A stretch of 10,588 nt of DNA from Sulfurovum sp. GTDB lineage: Bacteria; Campylobacterota; Campylobacteria; Campylobacterales; Sulfurovaceae. Within the stretch, counting starts at the first letter, position 1. The number at the start of each line of letters is the position of its first letter. Positions 1 to 5,649 of the stretch are shown piece by piece. The stretch spans positions 1 to 10,588 of the forward strand of contig DQVJ01000170.1 in assembly GCA_015661795.1 (NCBI GenBank). Direction: 5' to 3'. A program made the position numbers and the translations under genes. Under the pieces are notes generated by a model. The model was given only the letters and a program-made list of their open reading frames with translations. It was not told the origin of the DNA and did not search any database.

Positions 1-10
1 AACCTTTTTT

Positions 11-49
11 ATTTGTATTATACACAAATTAAGATGTAATAATTGTGTA
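11..49. promoter_or_regulatory. AT-rich overlapping dyads (possible operator or promoter)
   Basis: Two overlapping inverted repeats are visible. ATTTGT (11-16) pairs with ACAAAT (24-29), and TACACAA (21-27) pairs with TTGTGTA (43-49) across 15 nt. TATTAT (16-21) and TAATAAT (37-43) resemble -10 boxes on the plus strand. The arrangement could be a regulator-binding site or promoter for whatever is transcribed from the adjacent GGA-rich element, or the end of an upstream unit outside the window. No protein is implied by the sequence itself, and in AT-rich DNA short dyads arise by chance. Confidence 0.25.
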
Positions 50-70
50 GTTGTTTGTTGTTTGAAATCA

Positions 71-168
71 AAGAGCATTTGGGAATTTGGAGGAGGAAAA
101 TATTTTTTAAAAGGAGATCTAAAATAATTTAAAAGGGAGGGGGATATCTTAGACACCCAAATGCTCTT
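71..168. repeat. 98-bp element: 13-bp inverted repeats around a GGA-rich core
   Basis: AAGAGCATTTGGG (71-83) is repeated exactly, in reverse complement, as CCCAAATGCTCTT (156-168). The enclosed 72 nt is strikingly purine-rich on the plus strand. Counting from the G's closing the left arm to position 144, it has seven GGA triplets (82-84, 89-91, 92-94, 95-97, 113-115, 136-138, 142-144) and a GGGAGGGGG run at 135-143. No oligo-T follows either arm, so it does not look like an intrinsic terminator, and I see no target-site duplication that would mark a transposed element. The arms occur nowhere else in the window. Plausible readings are a structured small RNA or leader with many GGA or anti-SD-like sites, or a small MITE-like repeat. 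The structure is seen; the function is unknown. Confidence 0.5.
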
Positions 169-223
169 ATGGGAGTATTATAAATAATCAAGGTTAACCG
201 TATGCAAATAAAGAGTATTACAC

Positions 224-229
224 TATAAT
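224..229 (+). promoter_or_regulatory. -10 box of the nagZ-like gene
   Basis: A perfect TATAAT lies 25 nt upstream of the start codon at 255, placing transcription start near 236 with a leader of about 19 nt that includes AAAGGA (242-247) as ribosome binding site. No good -35 hexamer is present at the usual distance. That is normal for vegetative promoters in Campylobacterota, where the -35 element is poorly conserved. Confidence 0.5.
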
Positions 230-254
230 ATTAAGCATAAAAAAGGATATATGA

Positions 255-1337
255 ATGTTGAAAAAAGTTTTGTTTTTATGTGTATTTATGTTTGTGTCGG
301 TACAGGCATTGAGTCTTGAAAAAAAGATAGGTCAAATGCTTATGGTGGGTTTTCATGGAACATCTGCTTCTTCAAATAGCCAGATATGTAAAGATATTAA
401 GAAATACAATATTGGTGCTGTCATACTCTTTGATGTCAACCCAGTAAATAAGAATAAGCCTAAAAATATATCTTCAAAAGTTCAAGTTACAAAACTTACC
501 AAAGAGTTACAGTCTTGTAGTGGGGATGGTAAATTACTCATTGCTGTAGACCAAGAGGGTGGAAGAGTACAAAGATTAAAAGATAAATATGATTTTTATG
601 GCAAATTTCCAAAAGCTTCAGAGCTCATAAAAATGAATCAAAAAAAGATTAAATTAACATATACCAAAATGAGTAAAGAATTGAAATCGGCAGGAATTAA
701 TTATAATCTAGCTCCAGTAGTTGATCTTGATATCAATATGAAAAATCATGTTATACATGGATTGGGACGTTCATATGGTAAAGATCCAAAGATAGTGGCC
801 AAGTATGCAAGTATTTTTATAGATGCAATGCATCATTATGGCGTATTAACCTCTATTAAGCATTTTCCAGGACATGGTTCTTCAGTAGGGGATACACATA
901 AAGGGTTTGTAGATGTGACAAATTTATGGAAAGAAGTAGAACTTGAGCCATACCGTTTACTCAAAGATAAAGCAGATACGGTAATGGTAGCACATGTATT
1001 TAATAAAAACTTAGATGCGACATATCCTGCAAGCCTGTCTTATAAAACTATTACAAAAATGTTACGATGGAAGCTTGGGTATCATGGTGTAGTGATAACG
1101 GATGATTTACAAATGGGTGCAATTTCAAAGAAGTATGGATTGAAAAATACATTGAAACTGGCCATTAATGCAGGAAATGATATTTTGCTTATTGGAAATC
1201 AACTTAATCCCAAAAAAGTAAAAAGTACTAAAAAACTAGTTGATACTATCATGAATCTTATCGAATGTAAGGAAGTGGAAGAAGAAAATATTGATAAAGC
1301 ATATAATCGTATCCAAAAATTGAAAGAAAATTTATAA
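255..1337 (+). CDS. nagZ: Glycoside hydrolase family 3 beta-N-acetylhexosaminidase (NagZ-like), predicted secreted
   Basis: Predicted to remove N-acetylglucosamine from muropeptides or other beta-linked amino sugars. The 360-residue protein carries the family marks in order: DQEGGRVQRL (99-108), the KHFPGHG loop (202-208) with the D213/H215 acid-base dyad typical of NagZ-type GH3 enzymes, and ITDDLQM (281-287), where D283 aligns with the nucleophile. Length is close to E. coli NagZ (about 340) plus a leader. The first 18-20 residues (MLKK, a hydrophobic core, then VQA) form a convincing signal peptide, so the enzyme probably works in the periplasm or at the outer membrane, whereas classical Gram-negative NagZ is cytoplasmic. 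ATG 255 is chosen because AAAGGA lies 7 nt upstream; the ATG at 251 is out of frame and too close to that site. The gene ends 1 nt from convergent ruvX. Family assignment is secure; the exact substrate is inferred. Confidence 0.9.
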   Translation: MLKKVLFLCVFMFVSVQALSLEKKIGQMLMVGFHGTSASSNSQICKDIKKYNIGAVILFDVNPVNKNKPKNISSKVQVTKLTKELQSCSGDGKLLIAVDQEGGRVQRLKDKYDFYGKFPKASELIKMNQKKIKLTYTKMSKELKSAGINYNLAPVVDLDINMKNHVIHGLGRSYGKDPKIVAKYASIFIDAMHHYGVLTSIKHFPGHGSSVGDTHKGFVDVTNLWKEVELEPYRLLKDKADTVMVAHVFNKNLDATYPASLSYKTITKMLRWKLGYHGVVITDDLQMGAISKKYGLKNTLKLAINAGNDILLIGNQLNPKKVKSTKKLVDTIMNLIECKEVEEENIDKAYNRIQKLKENL

Positions 1338-1338
1338 A

Positions 1339-1725
1339 CTATTTTGTTAAATATCTTTCCAAAATAATTTTTGCTGCAATAGAGTCTATTTTCCCATCTT
1401 TTGTATGTCTAAAAATACCTTGAGTTAATTCTTTTGCCTCTATACTTGAGCTTTGTTCATCTTGATAAGCTACAGGTATAGTGAGTTCAAGTAACGAGAC
1501 AAAATGTTTAATGCGTCGTTCCATCTCTTCAGAACTTTCCGCATTGAGAGGTAGACCTACAATAAGTTTTTCAATGCCCCACTCTTTTAAAAAAATATTG
1601 ACATCACGTGCAGCTTGGATTCTATTTTTTCTTAGAATAGCATTTTGGGGCATGACTATATTTGTATTCAGACAAATAGCCACACCAATACGTTTAAGTC
1701 CTACATCTATACTGGCTAATTTCAT
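1339..1725 (-). CDS. ruvX: Putative pre-16S rRNA nuclease / Holliday junction resolvase YqgF (RuvX)
   Basis: A 128-residue RNase H-fold nuclease of the YqgF/RuvX family, which is implicated in processing 16S rRNA 5' ends and proposed as a Holliday-junction resolvase. Visible marks are the first strand ASIDVGLKRIGVA with catalytic Asp7, the VGLPLN segment after strand 4 (about 56-61), the YQDEQSSS motif (87-94) with its acidic pair, and the C-terminal KIDSIAAKIILE helix (112-123) with the last acidic residue. Length fits the family (130-150, at the short side). It converges on nagZ with a single base between stop codons and lies 29 nt downstream of the Tyr/Arg-rich protein gene, but seems to have its own promoter. 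There is no Shine-Dalgarno before the ATG, and TATAAT ends 6 nt upstream of it, so translation may be leaderless. Confidence 0.9.
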   Translation of the reverse strand: MKLASIDVGLKRIGVAICLNTNIVMPQNAILRKNRIQAARDVNIFLKEWGIEKLIVGLPLNAESSEEMERRIKHFVSLLELTIPVAYQDEQSSSIEAKELTQGIFRHTKDGKIDSIAAKIILERYLTK

Positions 1726-1731
1726 AGAGAG

Positions 1732-1749
1732 ATTATATCCAGTATTATA
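1732..1749 (-). promoter_or_regulatory. Double TATAAT before ruvX
   Basis: Read on the minus strand the sequence is TATAATACTGGATATAAT: two perfect -10 hexamers (1744-1749 and 1732-1737) separated by 6 nt, directly after the stop codon of the upstream gene. The proximal one leaves exactly 6 nt before the ruvX ATG, so transcription would start at or next to the A of the start codon. The distal one would give a leader of about 12 nt without an SD. Both readings imply leaderless or near-leaderless mRNA. Confidence 0.45.
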
Positions 1750-1754
1750 TATAT

Positions 1755-2348
1755 TTAATATGTTCGCGTATATCCTCTTGGGTGATGTCTAGTTGAACAA
1801 AAACCATAGTAGCTGGGATTGTCAGGCATATAATATGTATAATCAAAAAGTCCACGTCCTCTTAGTCTATCCCTAAATGTATAGTATCGATCATAACGAT
1901 AAAATACATCTTCAAAATAATATCCATGACGGTTGAAATAGCCATAGTAAAAACCTTCGCTATCGTAAAATGATGCTCTATCATAACGGTATGCGAGTAG
2001 CCATCCTCTATTTGGACGGGTATGTCCACGTTGACGTATGATATGGTCATCATTGCCATAGTTTTGATTGGCATAATTGTTTCCTTGATTGTATCTGTTA
2101 GATATATTTCTGTTCAGTTTATTTGGTTTATGTGTAAGCTTGCGTGTTTTCTTCCGTTGAAATTCTTTTTTGGTTTTAAAATTTCTTTTTACCGCTTTAT
2201 GTTTGGTATGGGAATAATCCATTTTTTTGATTTGTTTGTTACCAATGGGCTTTGGGGTTTTGTTTGTTTGATACGTCATTTGGGAAGATGCCATTGCACT
2301 TATAGCAAAGCCCATTACCAATAAAAAAGTAAGTAATTTTTTTTTCAT
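1755..2348 (-). CDS. Secreted, highly basic, Tyr/Arg-rich protein of unknown function
   Basis: I do not recognise the family. The 197-residue protein starts with a clear signal peptide (MKKK, hydrophobic core 5-17, AMA at 18-20 before SS), so the mature protein is exported. Residues 29-80 are Lys/Arg-rich and probably disordered, 81-100 are Asn-rich, and 115-175 are dense in Tyr, Phe, Arg and Gly. In that part YRYDR occurs twice (120-124 and 150-154), each followed by an aromatic/Asp stretch, suggesting two repeats about 30 residues apart. There is one Cys (184). The very basic, aromatic composition suggests binding to an acidic surface (nucleic acid, polysaccharide, lipid A or metal), but that is speculation. 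The start is supported by AAAGGA at 2355-2360, 6 nt before the ATG. The codons after ATG are an A9 run. The gene is divergent from the hybrid kinase, and its promoter region carries an 8-bp dyad. Confidence 0.75.
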   Translation of the reverse strand: MKKKLLTFLLVMGFAISAMASSQMTYQTNKTPKPIGNKQIKKMDYSHTKHKAVKRNFKTKKEFQRKKTRKLTHKPNKLNRNISNRYNQGNNYANQNYGNDDHIIRQRGHTRPNRGWLLAYRYDRASFYDSEGFYYGYFNRHGYYFEDVFYRYDRYYTFRDRLRGRGLFDYTYYMPDNPSYYGFCSTRHHPRGYTRTY

Positions 2349-2376
2349 ATTTTATCCTTTAACATGTATGAATAGT

Positions 2377-2396
2377 ACAATCAAAAAGTTGATTGT
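2377..2396. promoter_or_regulatory. Perfect 8-bp dyad in the divergent promoter region
   Basis: ACAATCAA (2377-2384), a 4-nt spacer AAAG, then TTGATTGT (2389-2396) form a perfect inverted repeat. Directly beside it lies TACTAT on the minus strand (complement of 2372-2377), a fair -10 box for the secreted basic protein gene. The dyad therefore spans what would be the -10/-35 spacer, a classic operator position. It sits about 30-50 bp before that gene's ATG and about 130 bp before the kinase gene. It could alternatively be a hairpin in a leader RNA. Confidence 0.4.
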
Positions 2397-2523
2397 CTGA
2401 AGTATCTTAAAATAAGTTTGTGTAGGTATCGTGAGTATATAAGTATAAAAATAAAATCCTCTGTTAAAATTTCAAACGGGAATGTCATAAGAACGGGTAT
2501 TTTTAAAAAAGAAGGTAAATAAT
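2397..2523 (+). promoter_or_regulatory. Upstream region of the hybrid kinase gene
   Basis: This AT-rich stretch holds the likely kinase promoter. TATAAG (2438-2443) and TATAAA (2444-2449) are the best -10 candidates, with TTGTGT (2418-2423) as a weak -35 at imperfect spacing. Downstream are two copies of AACGGG, each followed by a/t-a-t, 18 nt apart (2475-2480 and 2492-2497). The ribosome binding site AAGAAGG (2509-2515) lies 8 nt before the ATG at 2524. I see no small gene here. Confidence 0.3.
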
Positions 2524-4689
2524 ATGTTTTTACAAAAAAATAAAGTGACTATTCTCAGTTTAGGACTTACGTGTTATGTATATGCAGGAGAAGATTATCC
2601 TGTAGAAACATTTTGGATCTGGGTTGCTCTGTTTGCTCTTGCGGTGATAGGGATTACTATATTATTTGTTTCATCTAGACAAACAATGAAAGTACAAAAA
2701 CTACATCAAGATATGCTCAAAAAACAACTTGAAATGGAAAAAAATCAAAATATTTTATTGACAAATATGAGTGAAAATATCCACAAGATTGCTAAACAAG
2801 CCTTAGATAAAAAAGATGGGATTGTTACACAGACCGAGGAGCTTCTCCAAAATAAAGAAGATGTACTGGATAATGTTGAGCGTAAACTCTTAACAGTGAC
2901 CACAGATTTGATAGATTTTCTAAGATTAAAGTCTAAGAAAATATATATTACCCATGAAAAGTTTAATATTAATAATGTATTAAATGAACTATCAGGTTCT
3001 ATTTGTAAACGTTTTTCAGGTAGAAATACTGAAATTATTTTTGATATAGACCATAATGTTCCAAGGTATATGTTGGGAGATTCTTTGCATTTGGGACAGG
3101 TTCTTCATAATATCCTTGATCATATAATGGAACATTTTTCTTCAAATGAAGTAAAATTGGAAATATCAATGTTTAATACTTTTGATAATAAAATCGAGCT
3201 TCAGTTTAAGTTTACAGATACAAGTCTAGGAATGGATACGCATCAACTAGAAACACTGTTTATACCTTATTATAATGAAGATGAAGCGACTTATGTAGGG
3301 TTGGGCTTATTTGTTGCACATGAGTTGATATCAATGATGAACGGAGAACTGGGTGTACAAAGTATATTAGGAAAAGGTAATATTTTTACGTTAACTTTAC
3401 CTTTTGCTATGGATAGCACTCTTGATCAACGTGTCTATCGTTTACCTCAAAAGGTATTTTGTGAAAGAAAAGTATTTATAGTAGATACTAATTATAATGC
3501 TGCATTAGCTATTAAAAAATCATTTGCGTATTTTAAACATGAAGTAAGGGTGATGGGCAAAGATGATTTTTTAAAAAATATGCCAAGCCTGGAACCTTAT
3601 GATATTATCATATTAAATGAAAATTTGTTTTCCATAAGACTGGTTGAATATCTTAAAAAAATAAAGTCTACAAAAGAATTAAAAATCATTGCATTAAATG
3701 CACTTATTCATTCGCAAGGAGACAGTTTTGTCAATGATATTATAGATATACATTTGTTTAAGCCTTTAAATCAGGAACGTATTCTTGAAATGATTATTGA
3801 TATGTATGACATTAAAGTTTCAACAGCATATCACTTGGAGCATAAGACTGATATGCAACTGGCAAAGATACATAAAGGTTTAATTGTTGCAAGTAAAAAT
3901 ATCACACATACAAATTTTAAAGATTTTAAGGGTAAAAATGTCTTGATTGCTGAAGATAATCTTATTAATCAAAGAGTTTTAATAAGTTTATTGCATGAGT
4001 CTGGTATGCATATATCCGTAGCCAACAATGGACAAGAAGCAGTAGACTTATTAAAAAAGAATACTATATCATTTGATTTAGTATTGATGGATATTAATAT
4101 GCCTATTATGGATGGGTATACAGCGACGCAAATGATACGTTTGGACCAAAGATTTGATAGTGTGCCTGTCATTGCGTTTACAGCTTTGGTCTTGGAGAGT
4201 GAAATACGTAAAATGTTTAATTGTGGTATTAATGCATTTTTAGAAAAACCATTGAATATAGGTAAATTGTATACAGCTTTTTCTATGTATCTTTTGGAAA
4301 CCCCTATTGGGAGTGAAATAAATGAGATAGTAAAAAAAGAATATGAAAATTATGCAGGCATAGATATACAGCATGGAATTTCCAAAACGAATGGTAATGA
4401 AACATTATATATGGAAGTGATTTATGAATTTAACAGTGTGTATGGGGATAGTGCAGCACTGTTTAAAAAATTGGTTTTGGAGCATAGGTATGAACAAATT
4501 AAAATATTATGTATGGACTTAAGAGGATTAACGGGAGCTATATGTGCAGATGATATGCATCACCTGGTTACTGAAATTTATCAATGTTTACTTTACAAGA
4601 AACAAGCACTTTTGCCAAACTATATAGAAAGGTATACATTTGAAATGAATACGTTAAGAAAATCTATAGAAGCAATCACTTCACAGTAG
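2524..4689 (+). CDS. Membrane hybrid sensor histidine kinase with mostly degenerate phosphotransfer sites
   Basis: The 721-residue protein has a signal-anchor-like segment (about 8-21), a tiny periplasmic stretch (22-29), one membrane helix (30-50) and a coiled linker (52-78). A HisKA-like hairpin (78-160), HATPase (about 185-293), receiver 1 (316-425), receiver 2 (470-586) and an HPt-like domain (612-690) follow. In the H-box the residue aligned with the phosphoacceptor His is Glu84 (NMSEN). The N-box Asn aligns with His200, DTGxG reads DTSLG (232-236), and only the GLGL half of G2 remains (259-262). Receiver 1 has Asn365 for the acceptor Asp but keeps Lys413. The HPt His aligns with Met664 (CMDLRG). 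Receiver 2 is complete: E477/D478, D523, T553, K575. It therefore looks like a pseudokinase scaffold whose phosphorylatable part is receiver 2. No separate response regulator gene is adjacent. The domain calls are strong; loss of catalysis is inferred from motifs. Confidence 0.85.
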   Translation: MFLQKNKVTILSLGLTCYVYAGEDYPVETFWIWVALFALAVIGITILFVSSRQTMKVQKLHQDMLKKQLEMEKNQNILLTNMSENIHKIAKQALDKKDGIVTQTEELLQNKEDVLDNVERKLLTVTTDLIDFLRLKSKKIYITHEKFNINNVLNELSGSICKRFSGRNTEIIFDIDHNVPRYMLGDSLHLGQVLHNILDHIMEHFSSNEVKLEISMFNTFDNKIELQFKFTDTSLGMDTHQLETLFIPYYNEDEATYVGLGLFVAHELISMMNGELGVQSILGKGNIFTLTLPFAMDSTLDQRVYRLPQKVFCERKVFIVDTNYNAALAIKKSFAYFKHEVRVMGKDDFLKNMPSLEPYDIIILNENLFSIRLVEYLKKIKSTKELKIIALNALIHSQGDSFVNDIIDIHLFKPLNQERILEMIIDMYDIKVSTAYHLEHKTDMQLAKIHKGLIVASKNITHTNFKDFKGKNVLIAEDNLINQRVLISLLHESGMHISVANNGQEAVDLLKKNTISFDLVLMDINMPIMDGYTATQMIRLDQRFDSVPVIAFTALVLESEIRKMFNCGINAFLEKPLNIGKLYTAFSMYLLETPIGSEINEIVKKEYENYAGIDIQHGISKTNGNETLYMEVIYEFNSVYGDSAALFKKLVLEHRYEQIKILCMDLRGLTGAICADDMHHLVTEIYQCLLYKKQALLPNYIERYTFEMNTLRKSIEAITSQ

Positions 4690-4704
4690 TTTTGTATTTT
4701 TTAA

Positions 4705-5601
4705 TCAACGTATTTCAGCGATAAATGCATCTTTTTGGATATTTTTTCTTACAAGTTTTAGAATGGATCTGGCTTCAGATCTTGATTGATATCCCCCTAT
4801 GAGCAGTTTTGATATTTGCCTGCCATCTTTGACGAACTTGATAATTTTATGATTGAACCCATGTCTGGTGATTTGATAGATCAATGCACTTTTAGGTTTT
4901 CCTAAAAATGAACCAACCTGGACATAAAAGTGTCCAGAAGTATTGGGTTGTTCTATTTCTTTTATAGGTGCCTTGATAATAATAGCCTTCTTGAGTTTTG
5001 AGGTTGCACTTTGATTCGTTTGTTTGATAGGTACAGTCTCTTTGGTTTTAGTTGCACCCCATGTGGGTGCAGTAGTCGATGCTATTTGTGTTGTACTTTC
5101 TGGTAGATATCTACGACATACACGTAATCTTTTTTTATAATAAGGAGACGTAAAAAGGTTGGAATAGATGACTTCATGTTTAACTGTACTGGCATGTGTA
5201 AACCACCCGTCACCAAGATACATACCGACGTGGGTAATTTTTTTGGAGTTTCGTTTATTTGTTGCAAAAAATATGAGGTCTCCATATTGTAAATCTTTTG
5301 GTGAAATACGTTTACCTACTTTTGCTTGGTGTCGTGCAACACGAGGGATGTCTATCCCCATACTCCCATAAAGATAATAGGTGAAACCTGAACAGTCAAA
5401 GTTGTTTGGTCCCTCTTCCGCCCAAACATATGGGCTTCCTTGTAGTTGCTTAACCATTTTCCCTAAGTTTTTTTTACTGGCTTGATATTTAACTTTTGGT
5501 TTTATAATAGCATAGTTTGGATTTTTAGGATGAGGTGAAGGTTTACATCCTGAAAGAAAGAATAATATACAAAATAATGATAAGTAAGTGGTTGTTTTCA
5601 T
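4705..5601 (-). CDS. NlpC/P60 peptidoglycan endopeptidase lipoprotein with C-terminal SPOR domain
   Basis: Predicted cysteine peptidase that cuts peptidoglycan stem peptides. The 298 residues begin with a lipoprotein signal (lipobox LSGC, acylated Cys19). The NlpC/P60 domain spans about 42-167 with catalytic Cys70 in FDCSG, His124 in THVGMY and a third residue at His136 (THAS). A Thr/Lys-rich linker (168-218) leads to a SPOR domain (222-298: FYVQVGSF, then LLIGGYQS), which in known proteins binds glycan strands stripped of stem peptides, often at division sites. It is a paralogue of the next gene upstream: PYVWAEEGP and GSMGIDIPRVAR are identical in both. Its ATG has no Shine-Dalgarno, and TATAAT ends 6 nt before it. 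The gene is convergent with the kinase gene (15 nt between stops). Function is from family knowledge; peptide-bond specificity is not evident. Confidence 0.9.
   Translation of the reverse strand: MKTTTYLSLFCILFFLSGCKPSPHPKNPNYAIIKPKVKYQASKKNLGKMVKQLQGSPYVWAEEGPNNFDCSGFTYYLYGSMGIDIPRVARHQAKVGKRISPKDLQYGDLIFFATNKRNSKKITHVGMYLGDGWFTHASTVKHEVIYSNLFTSPYYKKRLRVCRRYLPESTTQIASTTAPTWGATKTKETVPIKQTNQSATSKLKKAIIIKAPIKEIEQPNTSGHFYVQVGSFLGKPKSALIYQITRHGFNHKIIKFVKDGRQISKLLIGGYQSRSEARSILKLVRKNIQKDAFIAEIR
4918..4937. other. 7-bp hairpin inside the SPOR coding region
   Basis: CTGGACA (4918-4924) and TGTCCAG (4931-4937) form a perfect stem with a 6-nt loop. It falls in the codons that open the SPOR domain of the lipoprotein gene. 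No oligo-T run follows on either strand, so it is unlikely to terminate transcription. It may be chance within coding sequence. Confidence 0.3.
5053..5071. other. 7-bp GC-rich hairpin in the linker coding region
   Basis: TGCACCC (5053-5059) and GGGTGCA (5065-5071) form a perfect, comparatively GC-rich stem with a 5-nt loop. It lies in the codons for the linker between the NlpC/P60 and SPOR domains. In otherwise AT-rich sequence this is one of the stronger local folds, but no U-tract follows on either strand. Confidence 0.3.
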
Positions 5602-5607
5602 ACTGGT

Positions 5608-5613
5608 ATTATA
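5608..5613 (-). promoter_or_regulatory. -10 box of the SPOR lipoprotein gene, leaderless layout
   Basis: On the minus strand TATAAT is followed by ACCAGT and then the ATG at 5601, so transcription would begin at or beside the start codon. The preceding bases contain no SD-like sequence. The geometry matches the ruvX proximal box exactly. The box suggests that this gene is transcribed at least partly independently of the operon upstream. Confidence 0.45.
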
Positions 5614-5617
5614 GGTG

Positions 5618-5637
5618 AAAGCGTTTAAAAACGCTTT
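5618..5637 (-). promoter_or_regulatory. 20-bp palindrome between the two NlpC/P60 genes
   Basis: AAAGCGTTT (5618-5626), AA, AAACGCTTT (5629-5637) is a 9-bp perfect inverted repeat. Read on the minus strand it comes 12 nt after the upstream gene's stop codon and 4 nt before the TATAAT of the downstream gene. It could be a weak terminator (the right arm ends in TTT followed by CACC, so there is no true U-tract), an RNA stabilising or processing hairpin, or an operator covering the -35 region. Confidence 0.45.
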
Positions 5638-5649
5638 AATTACAAGAGA

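Noticed and set aside
71..168. Intrinsic terminator reading of the 13-bp inverted repeat
   Set aside because: The 72-nt loop is too long and no oligo-T tract follows the second arm on either strand.
1..180. Open frames across the left spacer: plus-strand frame 2 to a stop near 126, and a minus-strand frame open from about 177 to the edge
   Set aside because: Low-complexity, purine/pyrimidine-biased translations, no SD, and no recognisable motif. The frames run through the inverted-repeat element, so they are better explained as non-coding.
2022..2324. 100-codon plus-strand hydrophobic frame opposite the secreted basic protein
   Set aside because: Antisense shadow of a Lys-rich, AT-rich gene, which gives apparent Phe/Leu/Ile-rich membrane segments. 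It has no SD, and the minus-strand frame has a clear signal peptide and SD.
4690..4704. Bidirectional terminator between the kinase and SPOR lipoprotein genes
   Set aside because: Only 15 nt separate the stops. There is a T-run but no stem.
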